DNA of 43,442 nt from an uncultured Pelagibacteraceae bacterium (GCA_902560855.1 CACENJ010000008.1:1-43442), one strand, 5' to 3'. Counted from the stretch's first letter, positions 1 to 9,632 are shown. Translations and numbers: made by a program. Notes: generated from the sequence alone by a model not told the origin.

Positions 1-101
1 GAATTAGCGGAATTAGTCGTTTTTCATTAAGATCAATCATTGCAACAATAACTTTTATGTTAATTGGAATATTAACTGTTTTAATTACAGGAGTTTTATG
101 A
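1..101 (+). CDS. YeeE/YedE family transporter, C-terminal end (partial)
   Basis: Only the last 32 codons are present, in the frame starting at base 3 and ending with the TGA at 99-101. They encode a hydrophobic helix, preceded by a G-I-S-R-F-S-L-R-S stretch typical of the end of YeeE/YedE (sulfur transport domain) proteins. The stop overlaps the ATG of the next gene (ATGA), so the two are translationally coupled. YeeE/YedE members include thiosulfate and sulfur-compound permeases. The assignment rests on this tail plus the neighbouring YeeE-like half and is therefore moderate. Confidence 0.6.
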   Translation, partial: ISGISRFSLRSIIATITFMLIGILTVLITGVL

Positions 102-502
102 GCAAGATAGTGTCGCTAGTTTGTGGAATAATTTTTGGTATTGGACTGGTTATTTCTGAAATGATTAATCCTGAAAAAGTGCTAGGTTTTTTAAATATTT
201 TTAGAGACTGGGACCCTTCATTAGCCTTTGTAATGATAGGAGCACTTGTTGTTTCTACTCCAATATTTCATTTATTTAAAAATAAAAATAAACCATTATT
301 TTCATCAAATTTTTCTATTCCAACAATTAAAGAAATAGATAAAAAACTACTTATTGGCTCTGTTTTTTTTGGAGCCGGCTGGGGTTTAATTGGGTTATGT
401 CCAGGGCCAGCTATTACTTCTATAGCTTTGTTAAATACGAGTTCTGCTATTTTTGTAGTTTCAATGTTTTCTGGTTTTTATATAGCATCGAAAGTTAATT
501 AA
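98..502 (+). CDS. YeeE/YedE-like (DUF6691) membrane protein
   Basis: A 134-residue membrane protein with about four hydrophobic helices. The N-terminal motif G-I-I-F-G-I-G-L-V-I-S-E-M-I-N-P-E-K-V-L-G-F-L and the later G-x-G-W-G-L-I-G-L-C-P-G-P-A are the hallmark of the second half of split YeeE/YedE transporters; the conserved Cys of G-L-C-P-G-P is present. Family members move sulfur compounds such as thiosulfate across the inner membrane. It overlaps the upstream half by 4 bases, so both subunits are probably made together and assemble. The substrate cannot be read from the sequence. Confidence 0.8.
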   Translation: MSKIVSLVCGIIFGIGLVISEMINPEKVLGFLNIFRDWDPSLAFVMIGALVVSTPIFHLFKNKNKPLFSSNFSIPTIKEIDKKLLIGSVFFGAGWGLIGLCPGPAITSIALLNTSSAIFVVSMFSGFYIASKVN

Positions 503-1072
503 ATGAAAAAAATTTTTATTGTCTATGCGCATTATAATGATGCATCTTTTAATGCAGCTATTAAAAAAACATTTATAGAAGAAGCAAAAGAAAAAAATAA
601 TGAAGTTGATTGTGTTGATTTATATAAAGAAAAATTTGATCCAGTTTTTTCTGGTGAGGAAGCGGATTCCGTAGTAATTGATCACCGTAAAAGAATAGAA
701 AGATCTGACATAATTGTTTTAATTGCACCAATATGGAATTTTAGAATGCCAGCAATTCTTGAAGGATGGATTGATAAAGTTTTAGCTCCACCTTGGGCTT
801 TTAAGTTTAAAAAATTATTTGGAAATTATGGTTATCCAATAGGTAATTTGGAAGGAAAAAAAGCGATTGTATTTTGCACATATGGATCTCCACAGTTTGC
901 AATTAGAACTTTTTTCTTAAATATGCCAACTAAAAGACTACGAAGAGGCGTTTTTAACATTTGTGGAATAAAAGATGTTATATATAAAAGATATTTTGCA
1001 GTACCTTTTGTGAGCGATGCTAAAAGAAAAAAGTTTTTAGAAGATGTAAGAAAAACTGCTTCAAATATATGA
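503..1072 (+). CDS. NAD(P)H dehydrogenase (quinone)-like flavodoxin-fold protein
   Basis: 189 residues. The start M-K-K-I-F-I-V-Y-A-H-Y-N-D-A-S-F matches the flavin phosphate-binding loop of the NQO/KefF/MdaB flavodoxin-like family, and the A-P-I-W-N-F-R-M-P-A-I-L-E-G-W-I-D segment (near residues 76-92) is the conserved flavin-contact region. Such enzymes make two-electron reductions of quinones or other electrophiles using NAD(P)H and FAD or FMN in the cytosol. The gene starts right after the stop of the YeeE-like gene and its end overlaps the YqgE start by 4 bases, which suggests one operon. The physiological substrate is unknown. Confidence 0.8.
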   Translation: MKKIFIVYAHYNDASFNAAIKKTFIEEAKEKNNEVDCVDLYKEKFDPVFSGEEADSVVIDHRKRIERSDIIVLIAPIWNFRMPAILEGWIDKVLAPPWAFKFKKLFGNYGYPIGNLEGKKAIVFCTYGSPQFAIRTFFLNMPTKRLRRGVFNICGIKDVIYKRYFAVPFVSDAKRKKFLEDVRKTASNI

Positions 1073-1722
1073 AAAAAATTTTTTCTATTTTTTTAATATT
1101 ATTTCTAACAAACTTATGTCTTTCGGCTAGATCAATTGATTTACCAAAACACTACAAGTTTCCAAAAAATTATTTTAAAGGAAAACACTATGACAGCGTA
1201 GAAGATTTTTTATTAATCGCTACAGAAAAAATTAGAGATTCTAGATTTGAAAAAACAGTAATATTAATGTTAGAACATGACAAAAAAGGAGCATTAGGCA
1301 TAGTCGTAAATAAACCATTAGGAAAAATTTCTCTAGGTCCATTAATTAGCAAGGTAAATGATAAATCAATAAATAAAAAAGAATTATATGATTATAAAAT
1401 TCCAATTTATTGGGGAGGACCAGTTGATAACAATAAAATATTAGTATTACATTCAAAAGATTATAAAAATCAAAGTACAAAAGAATATAATAATTTGTCA
1501 ACAAGTAGCGATTTAATAACCTTGATTGAAATTGCAGAAAAAAAAGGACCAAAAAAAAGTTTAATTGTTTTAGGACTTGCCGCTTGGGATGTTGAACAAC
1601 TTGATGGAGAAATAGAATTAGAAAGATGGACCTTATCAGAAAGTAGTATGGATTTAATATTTGAAATAGAAGATAATAAAAAATGGATGAAAGCTATTCA
1701 GAATAGTTTTGTTAGATTATGA
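1069..1722 (+). CDS. yqgE: YqgE/AlgH family protein (DUF179) with N-terminal signal peptide
   Basis: 217 residues. The body contains the YqgE signature: S-x-F-E-K-T-V-I-L-M-L-E-H-D near residue 60, G-A-L-G-I-V-V-N-K-P-L-G near 73, and Y-W-G-G-P-V near 115. Typical family members are about 185 residues and cytosolic. This one begins with a basic, hydrophobic, Ala-ending leader (M-K-K-I-F-S-I-F-L-I-L-F-L ... C-L-S-A-R) of about 20 residues that looks like a signal peptide, possibly a lipoprotein-like variant. The molecular function of YqgE is not established. ATGA overlaps at both ends place it in one operon with its neighbours. Confidence 0.85.
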   Translation: MKKIFSIFLILFLTNLCLSARSIDLPKHYKFPKNYFKGKHYDSVEDFLLIATEKIRDSRFEKTVILMLEHDKKGALGIVVNKPLGKISLGPLISKVNDKSINKKELYDYKIPIYWGGPVDNNKILVLHSKDYKNQSTKEYNNLSTSSDLITLIEIAEKKGPKKSLIVLGLAAWDVEQLDGEIELERWTLSESSMDLIFEIEDNKKWMKAIQNSFVRL

Positions 1723-2213
1723 AAAAGTTTATTAAATACTCTTTATATGGAATAATTTATTTAATAATTATTTATTTTTTAGCAATAATGTTCATTGTTA
1801 CTGCTAAAGCAGATATTGTTAGTCCAAATAGTGGAATAGAACCATATCAAGTTGTCAAAATACAATTAAGAGGCTTAATGAACAATGACGATCCATCCGC
1901 AGATTATGGTATCAAACAAACATGGGAGTTTGCACACCCCTCAAATAAAAAATACACCGGTCCTCTTCCTAAGTTTATAAAAATGATTAAAGGAGAAGGA
2001 TATAAAATGCTGTTAAATCACATTGATAATGAAATAGTTGAGGTTTTTAAATCAAATAGCCAATATGGTTTTGCGGTTACAATTCTTGGTAAAGATAAGA
2101 ATTATTATAAATTTCAATGGATTGTTGAAAAGTATTTACAAGAAGGACCTTTAAAAGATTGTTGGTTAACTACCTCGGTTTCAAACCCAATTTCACTAGG
2201 CTCTTCAATTTGA
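1719..2213 (+). CDS. DUF4864-type protein with N-terminal membrane anchor
   Basis: 164 residues. One hydrophobic helix at about residues 8-29 is followed by a soluble domain beginning near S-P-N-S-G-I-E-P-Y-Q-V-V. The pattern Q-L-R-G-L-M-N-N-D-D, then I-K-Q-T-W-E-F-A-H-P-S-N-K and T-G-P-L-P-K-F, resembles DUF4864 / NTF2-like proteins found in bacteria and in plants and cyanobacteria. The domain would sit on the periplasmic side if the helix is an uncleaved anchor. Its start overlaps the YqgE stop. The function is unknown; the family call comes from pattern memory. Confidence 0.65.
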   Translation: MKKFIKYSLYGIIYLIIIYFLAIMFIVTAKADIVSPNSGIEPYQVVKIQLRGLMNNDDPSADYGIKQTWEFAHPSNKKYTGPLPKFIKMIKGEGYKMLLNHIDNEIVEVFKSNSQYGFAVTILGKDKNYYKFQWIVEKYLQEGPLKDCWLTTSVSNPISLGSSI

Positions 2214-2265
2214 TTGGGTTAAAATTAATCTTTAATTATTTATAAAATCTAGTAGGAATCCTGTA

Positions 2266-4698
2266 ATGAAATCAAAAGCAAAAGTAGTTGTTATTGGAGG
2301 TGGAGTTGTTGGTGTTAGCATGCTTTACCATTTAGCAAAAAAAGGTTGGTCAGATGTAGTTCTTGTTGAAAGAAAAGAATTAACTTCAGGCTCTACTTGG
2401 CATGCAGCAGGATTGCTTCCATTATTTAATATGAGTTATTCAGTAGGACAACTTCATAAATATGCAGTCAATTTTTATAAAACTTTAGAAGAAGAAACAG
2501 GAAAAAATGTAGGTTTTAGTGTTGTTTCAAATATTAGATTAGCAAGCACCAAAGACAGAATGGATGAGTATCACCAATACGCTGGTGTTGCCCAAACAAT
2601 TGGCGTGGACGTAAAATTTTTAAAACCTGAGCAAGTAAAAGAAATTTGGCCTTTGTGTAATATTGAAGGTTTAGTTGGTGCAATTCAACATCCAGAAGAT
2701 GGTTATATTCAACCGGCAGATTTAACTCAAGCTCTTGCAACAGGCGCAAGGAACAGGGGAGCAGAAATTTATAGAAACACAACAGTTGTTGGAATGAAAC
2801 AAGTAAAAAATGGATGGGTAGTTGAAACTGACAAAGGATCAATAGAATGTGAACATGTTGTTTCATGTTCAGGAAATTTTGCAAGACAAACTGGTAAAAT
2901 GGTGGGATTGGAAATTCCCGTTATTCCAGTTGAGCACCAATATATTGTAACAGAACCACATCCAGAAATTGTTAAAAGAAAAAAAGAAGGTTTACCTGAA
3001 ATGGGAGTTCTTAGAGATAGTGATAGTCGCTGGTACTTAAGAGAAGAAGCAGGAGGTTTGATATTAGGACCTTATGAAGATGGTGCACCTTGTTGTTATG
3101 TAGATGGACCAACAAAAGATTCTGAATACGAATTATTTCAAGAAGATTTAGAAAGACTCGCACCTCACATTGAAGGTGCAATTCATCGTGTTCCTGCGTT
3201 TGGTGAAGTTGGAGTTAAAAAAGTTTATAACGGTGCCATTTGCTATACACCAGATGGAAATCCTATAGTAGGCCCTGCTTGGGGTTTAAAAAACTTTTGG
3301 ATAAATGAAGGACATAGTTTTGGAATTACTGCCGCAGGAGGTGCTGGTTGGCAACTTGCAGAATGGATTGTAGATGGAGAACCAACCGTTGATATGCTTG
3401 GTGTGGAACCAAGAAGATATGGAGATTATTGCTCAAAATCATATCTAAAAGAAAAAAACGAAGAAGCTTACAGAAATGTTTTTATTATTCATTACCCAGA
3501 TGAGGAAAGAGAAGCTGCAAGACCATTAAGAACAGCACCATGTTATGATCGTATGAAACAAATGGGTGCAGTTTTTGGACAAAAATTTGGATGGGAGAGA
3601 GCAAATTTTTTTGCAACAGATGGAATGGAACAAAAAGATGATTGGTCATTTAGAAGATCAAAATGGTTTAAAGCGGTTGAAAAAGAATGTAAAAATGTAA
3701 AAGAAAATGTAGGCCTATTAGATATGACAGCTTTCGCAAAATGTAGAATTAAAGGCCCAAAAGCAGAAGAATTTTTAGATTATTTAGTTGCAAACAAACT
3801 TCCTAAAAAAATTGGACGTGTAAATCTATGTCACGCTCTTAATACAAAAGGCGGTGTTCATTCAGAATTTACTATCATGAGAGAGTCAGAAGATAGTTTT
3901 TATTTGGTTTCAGCAGGAGCATTTCAAAGATTAGATCACGATTGGATACAAAAATGGATGCCAAGAGATGGATCAGTTCAATTTGAAAATTTAACTAACT
4001 CAACAGGTGTTTTGGTGGTTGCTGGACCTAAAGCACGCGATTTAATGAAAAAAGTTTCTAAAGACGATTTTTCAAATGAGAATTTTAAATGGCTTAGCTC
4101 TAAAAAAGTAGACATAGGGTATGCTCCGTGTACAGCTATAAGAGTAAATTTTGTTGGTGAACTAGGATGGGAAATTCATCATCCATTAGAATATCAAAAT
4201 CATATATTTGACAAGTTAATTGAAAATGGAAAAGAACTCGGTTTGAAACCTTTTGGAATAAGAGCTATGAATAGTTTAAGAATTGAAAAATCTTATAAAT
4301 TGGTAGGAACCGAACTGTCTATTGAGTATTCACCATATGAATCTGGATTAGATAGATTTATACATCCTAACAAAGGAAAATTTATTGGACTTGAAGCTTT
4401 AAATAAATGGAGAGAAAAAGGATTTGCAAATAAGCTGGTTACTATGGAAGTTCATAACATAACAGATGCTGATGTTCTTGGTAATAATCCAATTTATGAA
4501 AACGGTAAAGTTGTTGGTAGAGCAACGGGGGGAGACTTTGGTTTTAGACTAAATAAATCAATAGCATTAGGAATGATAAAGCCTGAACTTGCGACAACAG
4601 GGCAAAAATTAAAAATTGATATTTTAGGAAAAATGCACGACGCTACTATTTTGGATGACAGTCCATATGATTCAGAAAATAAACTATTAAGAGCATAA
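2266..4698 (+). CDS. Dimethylglycine dehydrogenase-like FAD protein (DAO + GcvT domains)
   Basis: 810 residues, the usual length for DMG/sarcosine dehydrogenases. The N-terminal FAD site is G-G-G-V-V-G at 11-16, followed by S-T-W-H-A-A-G-L, where His46 is the likely covalent flavin histidine of this family. The D-amino-acid-oxidase-like domain runs to about 390, then an FAO_M-type linker, an aminomethyltransferase (GcvT) domain at about 430-710, and a GcvT C-terminal barrel to the end. Known relatives demethylate dimethylglycine or sarcosine, pass the methyl group to tetrahydrofolate and the electrons to ETF. The etfB start overlaps this stop (TAATG), which strongly supports ETF as partner. 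Dimethylglycine versus sarcosine, or another methylated amine, cannot be decided here. Confidence 0.88.
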   Translation: MKSKAKVVVIGGGVVGVSMLYHLAKKGWSDVVLVERKELTSGSTWHAAGLLPLFNMSYSVGQLHKYAVNFYKTLEEETGKNVGFSVVSNIRLASTKDRMDEYHQYAGVAQTIGVDVKFLKPEQVKEIWPLCNIEGLVGAIQHPEDGYIQPADLTQALATGARNRGAEIYRNTTVVGMKQVKNGWVVETDKGSIECEHVVSCSGNFARQTGKMVGLEIPVIPVEHQYIVTEPHPEIVKRKKEGLPEMGVLRDSDSRWYLREEAGGLILGPYEDGAPCCYVDGPTKDSEYELFQEDLERLAPHIEGAIHRVPAFGEVGVKKVYNGAICYTPDGNPIVGPAWGLKNFWINEGHSFGITAAGGAGWQLAEWIVDGEPTVDMLGVEPRRYGDYCSKSYLKEKNEEAYRNVFIIHYPDEEREAARPLRTAPCYDRMKQMGAVFGQKFGWERANFFATDGMEQKDDWSFRRSKWFKAVEKECKNVKENVGLLDMTAFAKCRIKGPKAEEFLDYLVANKLPKKIGRVNLCHALNTKGGVHSEFTIMRESEDSFYLVSAGAFQRLDHDWIQKWMPRDGSVQFENLTNSTGVLVVAGPKARDLMKKVSKDDFSNENFKWLSSKKVDIGYAPCTAIRVNFVGELGWEIHHPLEYQNHIFDKLIENGKELGLKPFGIRAMNSLRIEKSYKLVGTELSIEYSPYESGLDRFIHPNKGKFIGLEALNKWREKGFANKLVTMEVHNITDADVLGNNPIYENGKVVGRATGGDFGFRLNKSIALGMIKPELATTGQKLKIDILGKMHDATILDDSPYDSENKLLRA

Positions 4699-5447
4699 TG
4701 AAAATACTAGTAGCAGTAAAAAGAGTGATTGATTATAACGTTCAGGTTAGAGTTAAAGAAGATGGTACTGGAGTTGTTACAGACAATGTTAAAATGTCAA
4801 CTAATCCTCCAGATGACAATGCTATCGAAGAAGCTGTAAAAATAAAAGAGTCAGGCAAAGCTAAAGAAGTTGTAGCTATTACAGTAGGAGAAGAAAAAGC
4901 ACAAGAAACAGTCAGAAAAGCTTTAGCAGTTGGAGCTGATAGAGGAATTCATGTTAAAACTGAAAGCACAATAGAACCACTTGCTGTTTCAAAAATTCTT
5001 CAAAAAATTATTGAGAAAGAAAAACCAGATTTAGTTTTCATGGGAAAACAAGCTATTGATGATGATTGCAACCAAACAGGACAAATGCTTGCTGCTCTTT
5101 TAAATTGGCCACAAGCTACTTTTGCATCTAAAATAATAATAAAAGAAAAAACTTTAGAGGTAACTAGAGAAGTTGATGAAGGTTTAGAAACTATTGAAAC
5201 AAATATTCCTTCAATAGTTACTTGCGACCTAAGATTGAACGAACCAAGATATGCATCTCTACCAAATATTATGAAAGCAAAGAAAAAACCTTTAGAACAA
5301 ATAAACGTTTCAGAATTAGGAATTGATACAAAACCAAGAATCGAACAGATTAAAGTTGTAGAGCCACCAAAAAGAAAAGCAGGAATTAAAGTAGCAAGCG
5401 TAGAGGAATTAGTACAGAAATTAAAAAATGAAGCAAAGGTAATATAA
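4698..5447 (+). CDS. etfB: Electron transfer flavoprotein beta subunit
   Basis: 249 residues, full length. The N-terminus [12 protein letters not shown], the [11 protein letters not shown] segment near residue 37, and the C-terminal [20 protein letters not shown] block, which includes the ETF-beta signature and the dehydrogenase recognition loop, identify it. With EtfA it forms a soluble FAD/AMP heterodimer that accepts electrons from acyl-CoA or DMG/sarcosine-type dehydrogenases. It is coupled by overlapping TAATG junctions to the dehydrogenase gene before it and to etfA after it. Confidence 0.97.
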   Translation: MKILVAVKRVIDYNVQVRVKEDGTGVVTDNVKMSTNPPDDNAIEEAVKIKESGKAKEVVAITVGEEKAQETVRKALAVGADRGIHVKTESTIEPLAVSKILQKIIEKEKPDLVFMGKQAIDDDCNQTGQMLAALLNWPQATFASKIIIKEKTLEVTREVDEGLETIETNIPSIVTCDLRLNEPRYASLPNIMKAKKKPLEQINVSELGIDTKPRIEQIKVVEPPKRKAGIKVASVEELVQKLKNEAKVI

Positions 5448-6400
5448 TGTCAGTACTTTTAATTGCAGAACATGATAACAAAGAAATTAGACCATTTACT
5501 TTAAATGCGATCACGGCTGCAACTCAAATTGATCAAGATCTTCATGTTTTAGTAATTGGAAATAAAGCAGAACCAGTTGTAAAATCGATTTCAGAAATTC
5601 CGAATGTAAAAAAAGTAATTCATATAGATAACGAAATTTATGAAAATTACTTAGCAGAAAATTTTACTCCTGTGATAGTTAAAAAAGCTGAAAATTATTC
5701 ACATATTGTATGTTCAGCTAATACCTTTGGAAAAAATTTAATGCCTAGAATTGCAGCTCTGTTAGACACTTCTCAGGTAAGCGATATTATTAAAGTAATT
5801 TCTCCAGATACTTTTGTAAGACCCATCTACGCCGGAAATGCATTTGCAACAGTTAAAAGTAATGATACTAAGAAATGTGTTACAATTAGACCAACTTCTT
5901 TTGACCCATCTCCTACAACTGGTGGATCAGCAGAAATTGTAAAAGCCGATGCAGAAGAAAGCACTTTGTTGTCAAAATTTATTAAAAGAGAGGAAGTTAA
6001 ATCTGATAGACCTGAACTTGGCACTGCAAGAATAGTAATTTCAGGTGGAAGAGGAATGCAAAGTGGAGATAATTTTAAATTAATCACAGCAATTGCAGAT
6101 AAATTAAATGCAGCAATAGGAGCATCTAGAGCAGCTGTAGATGCTGGCTATATAACAAATGACCATCAAGTAGGACAAACTGGAAAAGTTGTTGTTCCAG
6201 ATTTATATATTGCAGTTGGTATTTCAGGAGCGATTCAGCATTTGGCTGGAATGAAAGAAAGCAAAGTAATAGTTGCAATAAACAAAGATGGTGAGGCACC
6301 TATTTTTAGTGTTGCTGATTATGGATTAGAAGCAGATTTGTTTGAAGCACTTCCTAAATTCCTAGAGGAATTGAACAAATTAAACACTATACAAAAATAA
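5447..6400 (+). CDS. etfA: Electron transfer flavoprotein alpha subunit
   Basis: 317 residues. The N-terminal alpha/beta domain is followed by the FAD domain with I-R-P-T-S-F-D-P-S-P near residue 147, G-R-G-M-Q-S-G-D-N-F near 203, G-A-S-R-A-A-V-D-A-G near 225, and the C-terminal signature I-Q-H-L-A-G-M-K-E-S-K-V-I-V-A-I-N-K-D near 262, ending in the D-Y-G-L-E-A-D-L-F motif. It holds the FAD of ETF and hands electrons to ETF-ubiquinone oxidoreductase, which is the next gene (24-base gap). The start overlaps the etfB stop. Confidence 0.97.
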   Translation: MSVLLIAEHDNKEIRPFTLNAITAATQIDQDLHVLVIGNKAEPVVKSISEIPNVKKVIHIDNEIYENYLAENFTPVIVKKAENYSHIVCSANTFGKNLMPRIAALLDTSQVSDIIKVISPDTFVRPIYAGNAFATVKSNDTKKCVTIRPTSFDPSPTTGGSAEIVKADAEESTLLSKFIKREEVKSDRPELGTARIVISGGRGMQSGDNFKLITAIADKLNAAIGASRAAVDAGYITNDHQVGQTGKVVVPDLYIAVGISGAIQHLAGMKESKVIVAINKDGEAPIFSVADYGLEADLFEALPKFLEELNKLNTIQK

Positions 6401-6424
6401 CAAATACTGTAAAAAAATAACATT

Positions 6425-8047
6425 ATGTCCAACAGGGAAGTAATGGAATATGATGTGGTTATAGTGGGTGGAGGACCATCTGGGCTATCAACCGCAATAA
6501 AACTTAAACAATTAAAATCTGATTTAAATGTTTGTTTGTTAGAAAAAGCATCTGAAGTTGGTGCTCACATTCTATCAGGTAATGTTTTTGAAACAAGAGC
6601 TCTCGATGAATTAATTCCTAATTGGAAAGAATTAAATAGTCCAATTAAAACAAAAGTTTCAAAAGAAAGGTTTTTATTTTTAGGAAAAACAAAATCTCTT
6701 AGTTGGCCTACATGGCTCTTACCTAAAGTACAACAAAATCATAAAAACTATATTATTAGCCTTGCCAATTTATGTAGATGGTTAGCTGAACAAGCTGAGA
6801 CATTGGGAGTAGAAATTTTTCCAGGATTTCCCGCAAGTGAAATTTTATATAATGTTGACGGTTCTGTTAAAGGAATAGTTACTCAAGATATGGGATTAGA
6901 TAAGGAAGGAAATAAAAAAGATAGTTTTGAATCTGGTATGGAGCTTCATGCAAAAGTTACAGTTTTTGCAGAAGGTTGTAGAGGTCATTTAGGAAAACAA
7001 TTAATTAAAAAATTTGAGTTGAGTAAAGGAAAAAATCCACAACAATATGGAATTGGTTTTAAAGAGATTTGGGAAGTAAATGAAAAAAATCACGAGGAAG
7101 GTTTAGTAATGCATACCGCTGGCTGGCCACTTGATAATAAAACCTACGGAGGAAGCTTTGTTTACCATGCTGAGAATAAACAAATATTTTTAGGTTATGT
7201 AATTGGTTTAGATTATCAAAACCCATATCTTTCTCCTTTTGATGAATTTCAAAGATTTAAAACTCACCCAGCTATCAAAAAAATAATTCAAGGAGGAAAA
7301 AGAATTTCTTACGGAGCAAGAGCATTAATCGAAGGAGGATTGCAAAGTTTACCTAAAATGTTTATGCCTGGCGCACTATTAGTTGGTTGTGATGCGGGAA
7401 CATTAAATATGCCAAAAATTAAAGGTTCTCATACAGCAATGAAAAGTGGCATGATTGCTGCTGAAACTATAGTTGAGCACATAGAACAACAAAAGGATTT
7501 GTCAATTTATGCTGAAAAGTTTAAACAAAGCTGGGTATATGATGAACTTCATACAGCAAGGAATGTTAAACCTAGTTTTAGCTGGGGTTTAATTTTAGGC
7601 ATAATTTTTACCGGTATTGATCAAATACTTTTTAGAGGAAAACTTCCATTTACTTTAAAACATAAACACGCTGATCACGAAACATTAAAAGCCGCTAAAG
7701 ACATGCCTAAAATTGAGTATCCAAAACCTGATAACGTTATAACGTTTGATAAAACAAGCTCAGTATACTTAACTGGAACAAATCATACAGATAATCAGCC
7801 TGTACATTTAAAACTAAGTGACCCAGATTTACCTATTAATTTTACGCTAGATAAATTTGATGAACCTGCCCAAAGATATTGTCCTGTTGGTGTTTATGAG
7901 ATTCAAACAGAGAATAATATAAAAAAATTTGTAATAAATTCACAAAATTGTATTCATTGTAAAACTTGTGATATTAAAGAACCATCACAAAACATAAATT
8001 GGGTAACCCCCGAAGGTGGAGGAGGTCCTAAATACGGAAATATGTAA
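6425..8047 (+). CDS. Electron-transfer flavoprotein:ubiquinone oxidoreductase
   Basis: 540 residues. The FAD-binding Rossmann motif D-V-V-I-V-G-G-G-P-S-G-L is near residue 9, the G-A-H-I-L-S-G-N-V segment near 46, and the hydrophobic membrane-contact region G-L-Q-S-L-P-K-M in the middle. The C-terminal domain has a [4Fe-4S] ligand set C-P-V-G-V-Y-E and N-C-I-H-C-K-T-C-D-I-K, followed by the family-typical W-x-x-P-E-G-G-G-G-P-x-Y end. The enzyme sits on the inner membrane and passes electrons from reduced ETF to ubiquinone. An alternative start is the internal Met7 (6443). Its placement after etfBA completes the electron path. Confidence 0.96.
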   Translation: MSNREVMEYDVVIVGGGPSGLSTAIKLKQLKSDLNVCLLEKASEVGAHILSGNVFETRALDELIPNWKELNSPIKTKVSKERFLFLGKTKSLSWPTWLLPKVQQNHKNYIISLANLCRWLAEQAETLGVEIFPGFPASEILYNVDGSVKGIVTQDMGLDKEGNKKDSFESGMELHAKVTVFAEGCRGHLGKQLIKKFELSKGKNPQQYGIGFKEIWEVNEKNHEEGLVMHTAGWPLDNKTYGGSFVYHAENKQIFLGYVIGLDYQNPYLSPFDEFQRFKTHPAIKKIIQGGKRISYGARALIEGGLQSLPKMFMPGALLVGCDAGTLNMPKIKGSHTAMKSGMIAAETIVEHIEQQKDLSIYAEKFKQSWVYDELHTARNVKPSFSWGLILGIIFTGIDQILFRGKLPFTLKHKHADHETLKAAKDMPKIEYPKPDNVITFDKTSSVYLTGTNHTDNQPVHLKLSDPDLPINFTLDKFDEPAQRYCPVGVYEIQTENNIKKFVINSQNCIHCKTCDIKEPSQNINWVTPEGGGGPKYGNM

Positions 8048-8048
8048 C

Positions 8049-8423
8049 TTAAGAAAGATCTATTGCAAATTTTTTTAATTTTTCAATAGGAACAAGTTTA
8101 AGAGTATTTTCGTGAGTCCTTTTCAAATAGATTGAACATCCTTTTCCTTCATCAATAGCTTTAGCAACCCAAGCAGCACAAACACACCATTTATCTCCAT
8201 CTTTTAATCCCGGAAAACCAAATTCAGGATGAGGTGTAATTAAATCATTACCAGCATTTTTACACCATGTTAAAAATTCATCATTAACTTTTACACATAC
8301 TGTATGAAGTCCATGATCGTTTTCGTCTGTATTACAACAACCATCTCTAAACCATCCAGTTAAAGGATCTGATGAGCATTCTTCAAGATCTTCACCTAAT
8401 ACGTTTTTTTGTTTTTTTTCCAT
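8049..8423 (-). CDS. DUF2237 family protein
   Basis: 124 residues. N-V-L-G-E-D-L-E-E-C-S-S-D-P-L-T-G-W-F-R-D-G-C-C near residues 7-30, then T-V-C-V-K-V and the D-K-W-C-V-C-A-A-W-V-A-K-A region, are typical of DUF2237, small conserved proteins with several invariant cysteines and no established function. The cysteines suggest a metal or redox role, but that is inference. The stop lies one base from the stop of the convergent ETF-QO gene, so there is no room for a separate terminator. Confidence 0.88.
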   Translation of the reverse strand: MEKKQKNVLGEDLEECSSDPLTGWFRDGCCNTDENDHGLHTVCVKVNDEFLTWCKNAGNDLITPHPEFGFPGLKDGDKWCVCAAWVAKAIDEGKGCSIYLKRTHENTLKLVPIEKLKKFAIDLS

Positions 8424-8458
8424 AAATTTTAAAAAAAAATTAAATTTAAATTAAAGTT

Positions 8459-9082
8459 TTAATTTCCATAAACATTGTAAATACCATCGTTTATTTTAGC
8501 ATTAAACGAAATAGATCTTCTTTCAGAATTACTATTTTTAAATGGGTAAACACAATGCATCAAATAATTTGGAAAAAAAAAGAATTCACCAACTTTGGGT
8601 TTAATATTTAATGTTATTGGCGAGAGAAACATTTCTGAACCATGTATTAATTGCAAGTGACCATTTAAATTTTTAATTTTTGTATCTTGAACCGTTTTTC
8701 CAAAATCGTTAGGTAATTTTAAATATCCAACACCTGATATATGCCCACCGTGAGCATGCATTGGATTATATTCATTTTCAAACTGTCTTACTATCCAGCT
8801 ATCTATTATATTAAATTTAGTTACTTTTTTATTTGTTGATTTTAAAATCCATTCTTCTGTGTTTTTTTTTAAAAAATTTTCCCAACCGCAAGAAATCATA
8901 AATTCTTTTTCTAATAAAAATTCTTGCTTAACGTTTCCTGCGAGATTTTTTCCGTAATCTAATTTAGTAGATTTTTCATTATCAATTAATACATCATCTA
9001 TATAATTATTTAATTTATTTATTATTTCTTTTGGCATTGTAACCTTTGCAATTGTTGGTCCAAAAGGTCTTATTATTTCCAT
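8459..9082 (-). CDS. 2OG-Fe(II) oxygenase-like protein (TIGR02466 type)
   Basis: 207 residues. The N-terminal I-I-R-P-F-G-P-T-I and the region N-P-M-H-A-H-G-G-H-I-S-G-V-G-Y-L-K-L-P, followed about 55 residues later by F-F-F-F-P-N-Y-L-M-H-C-V-Y-P-F and R-R-S-I-S-F-N, match the putative 2-oxoglutarate/Fe(II) dioxygenases of the TIGR02466 group common in marine bacteria and their phages. The histidines in the first motif and the later M-H-C are the likely iron ligands, and the R near the end the 2OG-carboxylate partner. The substrate is unknown. It lies 5 bases downstream of hisI on the same strand. Confidence 0.78.
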   Translation of the reverse strand: MEIIRPFGPTIAKVTMPKEIINKLNNYIDDVLIDNEKSTKLDYGKNLAGNVKQEFLLEKEFMISCGWENFLKKNTEEWILKSTNKKVTKFNIIDSWIVRQFENEYNPMHAHGGHISGVGYLKLPNDFGKTVQDTKIKNLNGHLQLIHGSEMFLSPITLNIKPKVGEFFFFPNYLMHCVYPFKNSNSERRSISFNAKINDGIYNVYGN

Positions 9083-9087
9083 ACAAT

Positions 9088-9555
9088 TTATACTTTGGTC
9101 GGATTAGTTTGATTTTTATAAATTTTCTTTGGATCAAATTTTTTTTCTTTTTCTTCAAATTTCATTTCAATTTTTCTAGCATTGTCGATTTTTCCAAGAG
9201 GTATTGACCTATAAAAACACGATCTGTAACCCACGTGACAACTTGATCCATCTCCAATATCAACCAAAAGCCATATTGAATCTTGATCGTCATCGATTCT
9301 AATTTCTTTTATTCTTTGAACGAAGCCACTTATTTTGCCTTTGTGCCATATTTGTTTTCTCGATCTACTCCAGTAATGAGCTTCCTTTGTTTCAATGGTT
9401 TTTTTTAAAGCTTCAACATTCATATAACCATGCATCAAAATGTCTTTTGTTTTGTGACACATAGTAATAACTGGTATCAATCCATCGTTATCAAATTTTG
9501 GAGAAAGTAAATTTCCCTCTTCTATTTCGGCAACATTTTCTCTTTTTTTAAACAT
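9088..9555 (-). CDS. hisI: Phosphoribosyl-AMP cyclohydrolase
   Basis: About 155 residues from the ATG at 9555. An upstream in-frame start at 9576 adds 7 residues; I prefer the inner one because family members begin near M-F-K-K-R. The P-K-F-D-N-D-G-L-I-P-V-I-T start of the domain, the H-Y-W-S-R-S-R-K-Q-I-W-H-K-G core and the Zn-binding D-G-S-S-C-H-V-G-Y-R-S-C-F segment are diagnostic. It opens the purine ring of phosphoribosyl-AMP in the third step of histidine synthesis. It is divergent from folE, with a short AT-rich gap that must hold both promoters. Confidence 0.95.
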   Translation of the reverse strand: MFKKRENVAEIEEGNLLSPKFDNDGLIPVITMCHKTKDILMHGYMNVEALKKTIETKEAHYWSRSRKQIWHKGKISGFVQRIKEIRIDDDQDSIWLLVDIGDGSSCHVGYRSCFYRSIPLGKIDNARKIEMKFEEKEKKFDPKKIYKNQTNPTKV

Positions 9556-9632
9556 ATATGTGTAATTATGTAACACATATATTAATATAATAAATATTTT
9601 AAAAACAATGTTTTATATGTATAACCTTCCAC

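Noticed and set aside
2534-2884. Minus-strand ORF inside the DMG dehydrogenase-like gene
   Set aside because: Low-complexity Leu/Gln/His translation, typical of the shadow of a Lys/Glu/Ala-coding strand; the plus-strand gene has full domain support.
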